Source: Bryobacterales bacterium
GTDB taxonomy: Bacteria; Acidobacteriota; Terriglobia; Bryobacterales; Bryobacteraceae
DNA: 6,900 nucleotides
Direction of reading: 5' to 3'
Assembly: GCA_020853155.1 (NCBI GenBank)
Contig: JADYZL010000139.1
Span: 1-6,900 of the forward strand
This document shows positions 1 to 5,517 of the stretch, one piece after another (the first letter of the stretch is position 1; every line of letters starts with the position of its first letter). The position numbers and the translations under genes were made by a program. The notes beneath the pieces were generated by a model. That model was not told where the DNA came from. It saw nothing but the letters and a program-made list of their open reading frames with translations, and did no database searches.

Positions 1-989
1 AGGAATTCTGGTCGAAGGCAAACACCACCAGTCCCGCGCGTTGGGACGAGAGCGCCGAATCGTATCGCCGATACCTTTGGGAGGAGGTCATCGGGAAATT
101 TCCGCCGGCCACCGAGCCGCTCGTCGCTCGCACCCGGCGCATCTACGACGAGCCGCGTTGGACGGGCTACGAGGTGGTCCTCCCGGTCTGGCCCGGTGTA
201 TTCGCAAGCGGCATCCTGCTGATCCCTAAGAACATGGCTGCCGGCGAACGGCGCCCGGTCGTCGTCTGCCAGCACGGGGTGAACCGTTGGCCGGATTACG
301 TCGTCGATCCGAAACTCACGAACGCATACAATAACTTTGCTGCGAAGCTGGCCGACCGCGGCTTCGTCGTTTACGCCCCGCTGAACCCCTACACAGGCGA
401 GCCGGAATTCCCTTTTCGACAGCTCCAGCGGCAGGCCAACCCCTTGAAGCGGTCGATCTTCTCGGTCATTCTCGCTCAGCATGAGCGAACGCTGGATTGG
501 CTCGGGAGCCTGCCGTTCGTCGATCCCGCTCGCATCGCCTTCTACGGCCTGTCGTACGGCGGCGAAACCGCCGTACGCGTGCCGCCGTTGCTCAAGCGGT
601 ACGCCCTATCTATCTGCTCGGGAAACTTCAGCGAGTGGGTGTCGAAGATGACGGATTTCGACGACGCCTCATCATTTCTGTACGTCGGCAGCTTCGATCA
701 CTACGATTTCAACATGGCCAATACGTTTAACGATGGCGACCTCGCCAACCTGGTGGCGCCGCGGCCGTTTATGGTGGAACGCGGTCACCGCGACGGTGTA
801 GGTTCTGACGAATGGGTGGCCTATGAGTACGCGAAAGTGCGCCGCCATTACTCCACTCTGGGCATTCCCGATCGTACGCGCATCGAATTTTTCGAAGGCG
901 GCCACAAGATCAACGCAGCCGGCACCTTTAAGTTCCTGCACCAGCATCTTAAATGGCCGGAACCCCCCGGAGGATTGGAAACGGATTGA
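1..989 (+). CDS. Alpha/beta hydrolase, esterase-like (5' end outside window)
   Basis: The frame is open from base 3 without a stop and ends at TGA 987-989, so 328 residues of a longer protein are visible. A GTG at 174 could be mistaken for the start, but the residues before it belong to the same domain (Trp- and Tyr-rich, then GYEV and the strand VFASGILLIP). The oxyanion-loop strand VVVCQHGVN follows. The nucleophile elbow GLSYGG puts Ser at visible residue 184 (codon 552-554). A likely catalytic Asp lies in ERGHRDGVG (codon near 792), and the catalytic His is in EGGHKI (codon 903-905). The order Ser-Asp-His and the spacing are those of the alpha/beta-hydrolase fold. By recollection, the pattern VCQHG with NPYTGEPEF resembles large acetyl-xylan-esterase or dienelactone-hydrolase-related proteins common in Acidobacteria. 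The substrate is unknown but probably an ester. No signal peptide can be judged because the N-terminus is missing. A hairpin with a T-rich tail follows about 35 bp after the stop. Confidence 0.88.
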   Translation, partial: EFWSKANTTSPARWDESAESYRRYLWEEVIGKFPPATEPLVARTRRIYDEPRWTGYEVVLPVWPGVFASGILLIPKNMAAGERRPVVVCQHGVNRWPDYVVDPKLTNAYNNFAAKLADRGFVVYAPLNPYTGEPEFPFRQLQRQANPLKRSIFSVILAQHERTLDWLGSLPFVDPARIAFYGLSYGGETAVRVPPLLKRYALSICSGNFSEWVSKMTDFDDASSFLYVGSFDHYDFNMANTFNDGDLANLVAPRPFMVERGHRDGVGSDEWVAYEYAKVRRHYSTLGIPDRTRIEFFEGGHKINAAGTFKFLHQHLKWPEPPGGLETD

Positions 990-1021
990 AGCGTACACAG
1001 CGGGGAAATCGGGGACAAATC

Positions 1022-1060
1022 GGGAGCCGCCTCACCCTGGTGGCTGTCCTCGTTTTCGTT
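1022..1060 (+). terminator. Terminator-like hairpin after the hydrolase gene
   Basis: AGCCGCC (1025-1031) pairs with GGTGGCT (1039-1045) around a 7-base loop, with one G-U pair. The stem can extend through a one-base bulge to GGG at 1022-1024. A T-rich but interrupted tail (CGTTTTCGTTT) follows at 1051-1061. This is a plausible intrinsic terminator for the hydrolase, though the gap between stem and T-run is longer than usual. Just before it lies a short imperfect repeat, GGGGAAATC then GGGGACAAATC (1002-1021). Confidence 0.4.
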
Positions 1061-1172
1061 TCATTGCAAATGGAAAAAGGCTACGAGCCTGTCGGAGATT
1101 AACACGTCAACTTTCTCGATGCGTAAACATTTCCCTGCAGCCTTGTTCCGGCCTTCTTCACTGGATTGATAT

Positions 1173-1615
1173 ATGAGGAGATTTCTGCCCTGTACTCTCG
1201 ATCAGCCGCTGCTCGTGGCTCCGTCTCTTCACGATTGGCTTCCCGAAGCGCACCTGGCCCGGTTCATTGCCAAGGTCATTGCCGCCCTCGATCTCCAGCC
1301 GATCCTCGATCCCTGCTTCCGTAAGAATAACCGGGCGCGGAGATCTATCACCCGGAGATGCTCACCCGCTTGTTGCTCTATGGTTACGCCACCGGCCTCA
1401 CCAGTTTCCGCCGCATCGAAAAGGCCACCTGTGGCAGCATTCCCTTCCGCTCCCTCGCCGCCGATCAGCACCCGGATCACGGCGCCATCGCCAACTTCCG
1501 CCGGCAGCACCTCGAAGCGCTGGCACAACGGGCCGGGGCCGGTTTGCTTCATTTCGGCAGGCTCGGTGGATATCCCTCCGTTGCCGAAGCCATCGCTCGC
1601 TGGATTAAGGACGAC
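1173..1615 (+). pseudogene. IS1182/IS5-like transposase, frameshifted N-terminal remnant
   Basis: The first 50 or so codons from ATG 1173 read MRRFLPCTLDQPLL, then SLHDWLPEAHLARFI and AALDLQPILDP. This is the conserved N-terminal (DUF772/InsH-type) domain of IS1182-like transposases. Around 1331-1340 the family match leaves this frame and resumes in the frame of base 1337 as EIYHPEMLTRLLLYGYATG, RRIEKAT, LAADQHPDH and NFRRQHLEAL. A net one-base loss (or two-base gain) there would explain it. After LEALA (about 1525) the usual stretch is disturbed: QRAG and a FGRL-like piece are still visible near 1530-1565. The DDE catalytic domain, several hundred residues in intact relatives, is missing. 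The element is therefore dead. A possible left end lies near 1083-1092 (GAGCCTGTCGGAG resembles ends I recall for such elements), but I found no matching inverted copy downstream, so the element limits are unknown. The gene fragment that follows in another frame marks the right break. Confidence 0.75.
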
Positions 1616-2180
1616 TGTAGACATAGGAAATGGTGCAAGTTATGCGACAGGCAATTCGGACTGCGATCGGAACACTTGCTGGCTTGATTCCGGCGCCCTG
1701 CTCGTGACTCAATGGAGCGGAAACCCTTGTGCCGGGGAGGAGTTGACCCTAAGGAGTCTGAAGCTAACAATCGACACCGGTCAGGTAGTCGCGCAACTGG
1801 GCACCAACGAGGAAGAAACAAGGTTGAAAATTCTGGACCTCACGTCCGGATCCGTTGCGGTGGAACTCGGAGCGAGCGGCGACGTACGATATCTCCGATT
1901 CCGATCGGCAGAAGGTAAGCACGTAGCCAGTAGGGAGAGCTTGCACCCAAGCAGCGCATCGACTCTCTACCTCGACGATTCCTTGCTTGGGACCCGCGTG
2001 ATTCTCGGTGCGCTGAGGGGAGATGTGGACCACGCGGCATCGCCAACCGGCGCCATCGAAAAGTGGGCCTTGCAGATCCGCGACCCTCTTCACAAGGAGG
2101 CTGTTGTGCAATTGCTCAGCCGCCCCTACAAATCACCGGGAGAATACAGAGGCTCGATTCGACTGCGTGACCCGCCATAG
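1614..2180 (+). pseudogene. Orphan fragment with beta-propeller-like repeat, unknown protein
   Basis: The frame ending at TAG 2178-2180 reads as protein-like sequence over its last 160-190 residues: CWLDSGALLVTQW, LKLTIDTGQVVAQLG, then LKILDLTSGSVAVELG followed by VRYLRFRSAEGKHVAS. The alternation of a 'D-x-x-x-G-x-x-V' turn and a 'F-x-x-x-x-G-K-x-V-A-S' strand resembles WD40 or YVTN propeller blades. I do not recognise the family with certainty. There is no ATG in this frame after 1600. GTG 1704 and TTG 1743 are possible starts but neither has well-spaced ribosome binding sequence. Upstream the frame merges with the transposase remnant, so I read it as the 3' end of a gene that lost its front when the IS inserted or recombined. 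The missing front is not found before the IS, where the hydrolase gene ends, so a deletion must also have occurred. It could instead be a small real gene starting at 1704. Confidence 0.4.
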
Positions 2181-2323
2181 CAAAGGCCGATTGTCGAGAT
2201 CCATTGCGGGAATCACCTGCGGGCGCGGGGGCGAATCTGGCGGTGCGTTTGGCGCTGCGATGGCGAAGCGGTGCATGGGGCGACCCATCGCCTCCAGAAG
2301 GTGAGGCGGCGGCTGTCGGATGG

Positions 2324-2368
2324 GCGGTTTCCGGTTGGGCGCCGCGGCCGTGGCCACCGGGAAACCGC
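2324..2368. repeat. Imperfect inverted repeat (long hairpin)
   Basis: GCGGTTTCCGGT (2324-2335) is the near-exact reverse complement of ACCGGGAAACCGC (2356-2368), with one bulged base. The 20-base interval between them is itself rich in palindromes (GGCGCC, CCGCGG). No T-run follows on either side, so a simple intrinsic terminator is not indicated. It may be a transcript-end or REP-like structure. Whether it recurs in the genome cannot be told from this window. Confidence 0.5.
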
Positions 2369-2432
2369 ACCTGCAGCTGGGCAGGCGCAAGCTGTTCTCG
2401 CCGGCGCGAGGCCGTTCTCGCCTCCGCTTCGC

Positions 2433-2470
2433 GGGCATGCGATGGAGGGCCGGGTATATAATCAACGGTG
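2433..2470 (+). promoter_or_regulatory. Candidate promoter for the hemerythrin-NnrS genes
   Basis: A perfect TATAAT hexamer at 2457-2462 lies in a sudden AT-rich patch within GC-rich DNA. The -35 position (about 2434-2439, GGCATG) is a poor match, so the promoter would depend on an activator or an alternative sigma factor, or the hexamer is chance. The only gene downstream on this strand starts at 2646, which would give a leader of roughly 175 bases. I looked for FNR-type (TTGAT-N4-ATCAA), NsrR-type and sigma-54 sites and found no good match. TTGAC and ATCAA occur at 2471-2490, but ten bases apart, which is too far. Confidence 0.35.
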
Positions 2471-2645
2471 TTGACGAAATCTTAAATCAAAGAACTCCCG
2501 TTAACGAGTTTCAGACTCGACACCGAACAAGCGGTGGATGGCAGAACCTCTTCGCGCAAATACCGGCGCCGCCGGCAGACCGCACCTCTAACTAGGCACT
2601 GCGAGGCATCCACGCGGTGCGAGATCCACCGAGAGGGAAGAGACC

Positions 2646-3149
2646 ATGGCTACCGCTACCGATTGGCGCTCCGCGGAATTGAGCAGCCTTACCCAGCACA
2701 TTGCAAGCACGCATCATGCGTATCTCAACCGGCAACTGCCGCTGATTGCGTCGCTTTTGACCGCACACGTTCGCCAATACTGGCTGAAACATCCGGAACT
2801 GCTGAAGGCGCACGCATTGTTCTTCCAGTTTCAGGCGGCGGTGGAACAACATCTGATCAAGGAAGAAACGGTGGGATTTCCTCTTGTCGAGGCCCGCGGC
2901 CACGACCCCGCGAAATCGCTGGCGCCCTTCGTCAACTCGATCAACGGTCACATTGCCGAACACGCGACGATTCGCGGCTTGCTTCATGAAATCCGGGAGG
3001 CTCTGTGGGATTTTCAAGCGCCGGAGAATCTCGGCGGTGAAGTGGCCTACACCTGCCAACTGCTCACGGAGTTGGAGAAGGATATGGCCGAGCACGTGCA
3101 TCTCGAAGACGACATCCTGTTTCCGAGGGTGCGCGCGGTGAGCGCGTAG
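2646..3149 (+). CDS. Stand-alone hemerythrin (HHE) domain protein, RIC/YtfE-like
   Basis: This 167-residue, all-helical protein starts at ATG 2646, preceded by a purine-rich GAGAGGGAAGAGA ribosome site. It aligns with the C-terminal di-iron domain of YtfE/ScdA (RIC), which repairs Fe-S clusters after nitric oxide or oxidative damage. The N-terminal ScdA_N domain with its CC motif is absent, so it is a single-domain form (YtfE is about 220 residues). Aligned by eye to E. coli YtfE, visible ligand equivalents are H24 (QHIASTHH), H69 and E73 (HLIKEE), H106 (HIAEH), and H150 and E154 (HVHLEDDILFP). The equivalent of YtfE His105 falls on Y45 or W46, so one iron ligand seems replaced unless H41 or H49 substitutes. 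A cytoplasmic role in NO or iron handling is inferred, supported by the NnrS-like gene 152 bp downstream on the same strand. Iron release, NO sensing or oxygen binding are alternatives. Confidence 0.88.
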   Translation: MATATDWRSAELSSLTQHIASTHHAYLNRQLPLIASLLTAHVRQYWLKHPELLKAHALFFQFQAAVEQHLIKEETVGFPLVEARGHDPAKSLAPFVNSINGHIAEHATIRGLLHEIREALWDFQAPENLGGEVAYTCQLLTELEKDMAEHVHLEDDILFPRVRAVSA

Positions 3150-3168
3150 CGGCGCTTTGCCCGGCGGC

Positions 3169-3190
3169 TCCGGCCGGGGAACCGGCCGGA
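3169..3190. repeat. Perfect GC hairpin between hemerythrin and NnrS-like genes
   Basis: CCGGCCGG (3170-3177) and CCGGCCGG (3182-3189) flank GGAA, a GNRA-type tetraloop; an outer T-A pair makes a 9-bp perfect stem. It begins 20 bases after the hemerythrin stop codon. No U-run follows, so it is not a textbook intrinsic terminator. An RNA-processing, stability or attenuation role is possible. Confidence 0.55.
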
Positions 3191-3193
3191 AGG

Positions 3194-3224
3194 GTGCGGC
3201 GTACCTGGCGCCGCCCGGCCGCAC
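3194..3224. repeat. Second intergenic inverted repeat with alternative pairings
   Basis: GTGCGGC (3194-3200) can pair with GCCGCAC (3218-3224). A competing stem, GCGGCG (3196-3201) with CGCCGC (3209-3214), uses overlapping bases around a 7-base loop. The two are mutually exclusive. In such GC-rich DNA some of this may be chance. Confidence 0.4.
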
Positions 3225-3251
3225 GCGCAGGCGGCGATGCGACTTTGGTCA

Positions 3252-3267
3252 CGGCGCGAACGCGCCG
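3252..3267. repeat. 16-bp palindrome before the NnrS-like gene
   Basis: CGGCGCG (3252-3258), AA, then CGCGCCG (3261-3267) form a perfect 7-bp dyad with a two-base centre. The spacer is too short for a good RNA hairpin loop, so a dimeric DNA-binding protein site is the likelier reading if it is functional. It lies 34 bases before the preferred TTG start at 3302. Confidence 0.4.
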
Positions 3268-3301
3268 GGGATGCGCACAATCGAGAACAGAGGATATTTG
3301 C

Positions 3302-4618
3302 TTGTCTGCGACTGTGAACCGCGACCCGGAGGCGATGAAAGCCCGCGAACTTGCATTGCAGCGAACGCTTACGGTTTGGATCGTAACCGGATTGATGTTC
3401 ATGCTGCTGCCGGGGACGTTTCTGGGCGTCTGGAACCTGATCAGCATTACCGGTGCACACTCGACCACGCTGATCGATCCTGCTTGGATTCAGGCCCATG
3501 GCCATGCGCAGATTTTCGGGTGGATCGGGAGCTTCATCATCGGGATCGGGTTCTATTCGCTTTCAAAGATGGGGCGGCTCCCGGAGTTCGCGATCACCCG
3601 CTCCTGGATAAGTTGGGCGCTCTGGACGGCCGGGGTCACGCTGCGCTGGGCGACGAACCTCTGGATGTGGGAATGGCGCTGGATGCTGCCCGTTTCCGCC
3701 GTACTCGAATTGCTCGCCTTCCTCCTCTTCTTCCTGACCGTCAGCGGACACCGGGCGGAGCCGAAGCCGGGAAGCCCGAAAGCGGGCGGGCCGCCGGTGT
3801 GGATGTTTGCCGTGATTGCGGGAAGCCTTGGCTTTCTGGCATCTCTCTCTGCAAATCTGGCCGTGACGATCCAGGCGGGTGTCTCTGGAATCGGGCCGGC
3901 CATTCCCCACGGCGCGAACGAGCGGCTGCTGGTGCTGTTTACGTGGGCATTTCCGGTGGTGACAATCTGGGGGTTCAGCGCACGGTGGCTCCCGGTGTTT
4001 CTGGGATTACGCGAGCCCGCGGCGAAATTTCTTTTTGCGGCGCTCGGAGTGAATACCCTTGGGGTGATCGCGGCGATGCTGGGGTGGTTCATCCCCGCCA
4101 TGTTCGCGGTGCTGGCCTCTTCGGGAACGGCCGCCTACGCGGTGCGCGTGTTTCTTCCTCCGGTGAAGGCGCCGAAGACGATCGGGGTACACCCCACGTT
4201 CCCGCTCTTCGTGCGATTCGCCTACGCTTGGATGATCGTGGCGGCGGCCCTGGGCGTATGCGCGGTGTTCTGGGATCAGGCCGGCGGGCTCTGGGGCTCT
4301 TCACGGCATGCGTTGACAGTGGGCTTCATGTCCACGATGGTCTTCGCGATCGGACAGCGCGTGCTGCCGGCGTTTTGCGGCATGCGGGTTCTCTATAGCC
4401 CAAAGCTGATGTTCTGGTCGCTGGCGCTGTTGAACGTGGGCTGCCTGATGCGGGTGAGTTCGGAGATCGCCGCGTATGAATCGTATGTCCCCGCCATGTG
4501 GCCATTGCTGCCGGTCTCCGCGATCATCGAGATGACCGCCGTGACGGTGTTCGCGGCGAGCCTGCTGCTGACGTTCCGGCAACCCCCGGCGCACTTGGCG
4601 AACGCGGCGCAAGCGTAA
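3302..4618 (+). CDS. NnrS-like multi-pass membrane protein (NO response)
   Basis: About 12 hydrophobic helices span this 438-residue protein, typical in size for the NnrS family (haem- and copper-containing inner-membrane proteins linked to NO tolerance and denitrification). Visible marks are AHGHAQIFGWIGSF (His at residues 66 and 68, in the second helix), resembling the haem-ligand His region of NnrS and haem-copper-oxidase-like proteins, and RHALTVGFM (His 336) followed by QRVLPAF, matching the family's conserved C-terminal half. I prefer TTG 3302: AGAGGA at 3289-3294 sits seven bases before it and the product begins (M)SATVNRDPEAMKAR. GTG 3314 and ATG 3335 are alternatives; ATG 3335 has GGAGG only two bases upstream. 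An ATG at 3194 is open in frame but adds an Arg-rich, unconvincing leader. Its neighbour is the hemerythrin gene. It could instead be classed as a divergent haem-copper-oxidase subunit I-like protein; it does not show the full set of copper-site His residues. Confidence 0.72.
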   Translation: MSATVNRDPEAMKARELALQRTLTVWIVTGLMFMLLPGTFLGVWNLISITGAHSTTLIDPAWIQAHGHAQIFGWIGSFIIGIGFYSLSKMGRLPEFAITRSWISWALWTAGVTLRWATNLWMWEWRWMLPVSAVLELLAFLLFFLTVSGHRAEPKPGSPKAGGPPVWMFAVIAGSLGFLASLSANLAVTIQAGVSGIGPAIPHGANERLLVLFTWAFPVVTIWGFSARWLPVFLGLREPAAKFLFAALGVNTLGVIAAMLGWFIPAMFAVLASSGTAAYAVRVFLPPVKAPKTIGVHPTFPLFVRFAYAWMIVAAALGVCAVFWDQAGGLWGSSRHALTVGFMSTMVFAIGQRVLPAFCGMRVLYSPKLMFWSLALLNVGCLMRVSSEIAAYESYVPAMWPLLPVSAIIEMTAVTVFAASLLLTFRQPPAHLANAAQA

Positions 4619-4635
4619 AAGCCGGGCTGCGCGAG

Positions 4636-5469
4636 CTACACGCGGCGGCGGGCTACAACCAGAACTTCGCCGCATTGCGATTTGAGCCGGGGGGCGGCGC
4701 CGAGCAACGCGGCATCCACGGCTTGCAGCGAGCGAAGCAGCGCGCGGGCCGGCGCGAGATGAAATCGCCCGCGAAGCGCTCGCTTGGCCATGGCGAAAAG
4801 GCCGATGGGCTGCAAAACGACTTCCGGGAAATGGCGGCGGAGGATGGCGGCGTGCTCGTCATCGAAGATGACATCCTCGCCCTGATCCGCGGAGAGCCCT
4901 TCCCGCTTCCAATTCCAGCGGCGGAGCGCATTCAGGAGCGCGTTGTTGCCGTAAGTCTCCGTGAGCACCAGATCGCCGCCGGGCTTCAGGACGCGCAGCA
5001 GTTCGCTCCACGCGCCGGGATACTTGATGGTGTGGTGCAGAGAAGCGCAGCCGTAGACGAGATCGAAGGCGGCATCGGCGAAGCAGGAGAGGTCGGCGGC
5101 GTCGCGGGCCACCGCGTCGCACTGCGTGGCAACGCCGCTTGCGGCCGCCCGCTTGAGGCAGACTTCGACGGCGTTCTCTGAGAGATCGAGAAAGGTCACG
5201 CGAGCCCGCTCGGCGGTGGCCATCCAGAGCCCGAAATCTCCGGTCCCACAACCGTAATCGAGCACGCTCCTGCCGCGCAGGTTCAGCCGCCCGAGCGCCG
5301 TCAGGGTAGCCCGGTACAGTTCCTTGCGCTCGTAGACTTCCTTGCGCGGATCTTCGAGATCGGCGAGAAAGCGGGATGGCGTGAAGCGAAGGTCGTCCGG
5401 CGGCAGATCGAGGAACGCGGCGTAGCGCGCTTCGTAGTAAGCCTTCTCCGCGGCGGCGTGAGTAGACAT
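4636..5469 (-). CDS. Class I SAM-dependent methyltransferase
   Basis: The 277-residue protein starts at ATG (5469-5467) and stops at TAG (4638-4636). It has the Rossmann-type methyltransferase core: motif I VLDYGCGTGDFG (residues 69-80), the acidic SAM-ribose residue D95 in TFLDLSENAV, the FDLVYGCASLHH strand (135-146) and LLRVLKPGGDLVLTE (157-171). A roughly 65-residue N-terminal helical part and a C-terminal part rich in Arg and Ala flank the core and may bind the acceptor. The fold resembles Methyltransf_11/25 proteins that methylate small molecules, quinones or sugars. It lies 34 bp behind the GmhA-like isomerase gene on the same strand, so methylation of a sugar or glycan is inferred. 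The ribosome site is weak (ACAGA), and a hairpin covers the upstream stop codon, so translation may depend on the preceding gene. It converges on the NnrS-like gene. Confidence 0.88.
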   Translation of the reverse strand: MSTHAAAEKAYYEARYAAFLDLPPDDLRFTPSRFLADLEDPRKEVYERKELYRATLTALGRLNLRGRSVLDYGCGTGDFGLWMATAERARVTFLDLSENAVEVCLKRAAASGVATQCDAVARDAADLSCFADAAFDLVYGCASLHHTIKYPGAWSELLRVLKPGGDLVLTETYGNNALLNALRRWNWKREGLSADQGEDVIFDDEHAAILRRHFPEVVLQPIGLFAMAKRALRGRFHLAPARALLRSLQAVDAALLGAAPRLKSQCGEVLVVARRRV

Positions 5470-5490
5470 ATTCTGTAGCGGCGACGCCCG

Positions 5491-5517
5491 GCGCGGTGGG
5501 GCTCTACTCCACCGCGC
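5491..5517 (-). repeat. Hairpin over the isomerase stop codon
   Basis: GCGCGGTGG (5491-5499) and CCACCGCGC (5509-5517) form a perfect 9-bp stem with a 9-base loop. On the minus-strand transcript the upstream arm is the last codons of the isomerase gene and the loop contains its TAG stop (5506-5504). The following gene starts 22 bases beyond the hairpin. No U-run follows it, so read-through is expected. Transcript stabilisation or translational coupling is possible. Confidence 0.5.

Larger units (their letters stand above)
2181..2645. other. Gene-free stretch with hairpin and promoter-like island
   Basis: No frame in these 465 bases gives natural-looking protein; the translations are rich in Arg, Pro, Gly and Ala, as expected of GC-rich non-coding DNA. 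The left part (2181-2450) is very GC-rich and holds short palindromes, including ATGGG-GCGA-CCCAT at 2274-2287 and the larger hairpin listed separately. The right part (2451-2645) turns AT-richer and forms the upstream region of the hemerythrin gene. Within it are two 5-bp stem-loops, CGAGT/ACTCG at 2505-2519 and CGGTG/CACCG at 2615-2631. The second sits immediately before the ribosome binding site. I see no tRNA, CRISPR or known riboswitch pattern. Confidence 0.6.

Noticed and set aside
174..989. GTG 174 as the true start of the hydrolase
   Set aside because: The frame is open upstream to base 3 and the upstream residues fit the same domain, so the gene begins before the window.
1002..1025. 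Short repeats GGGGAAATC / GGGGACAAATC / GGGAGCC as a possible array
   Set aside because: There are only two to three imperfect units of about ten bases with no spacer regularity, so it is neither CRISPR nor a convincing tandem repeat.
2308..2320. GGCTGTCGGATGG as the right end of the IS matching GAGCCTGTCGGAG near 1083
   Set aside because: It is in direct, not inverted, orientation and the match is only about eight bases, so it is not acceptable as a terminal inverted repeat.
2471..2490. FNR/NnrR-like box (TTGAC ... ATCAA)
   Set aside because: The half-sites are ten bases apart instead of four and one half is imperfect, so it does not fit the FNR/CRP consensus.
2204..2595. Several short open frames on both strands in the gene-free region
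   Set aside because: Their translations are dominated by Arg, Pro, Gly and Ala, overlap one another in all frames and show no domain pattern.
3157..4398. A 413-codon plus-strand open frame overlapping the NnrS-like gene
   Set aside because: Its translation is Arg/Gly-rich and lacks hydrophobic helices or motifs. The overlapping frame 3302-4618 gives a coherent membrane protein, so this is a high-GC shadow.
4498..5181. A 227-codon plus-strand open frame opposite the methyltransferase
   Set aside because: The minus-strand frame carries clear SAM-binding motifs. The plus-strand reading shows no recognisable domain and no ribosome site.
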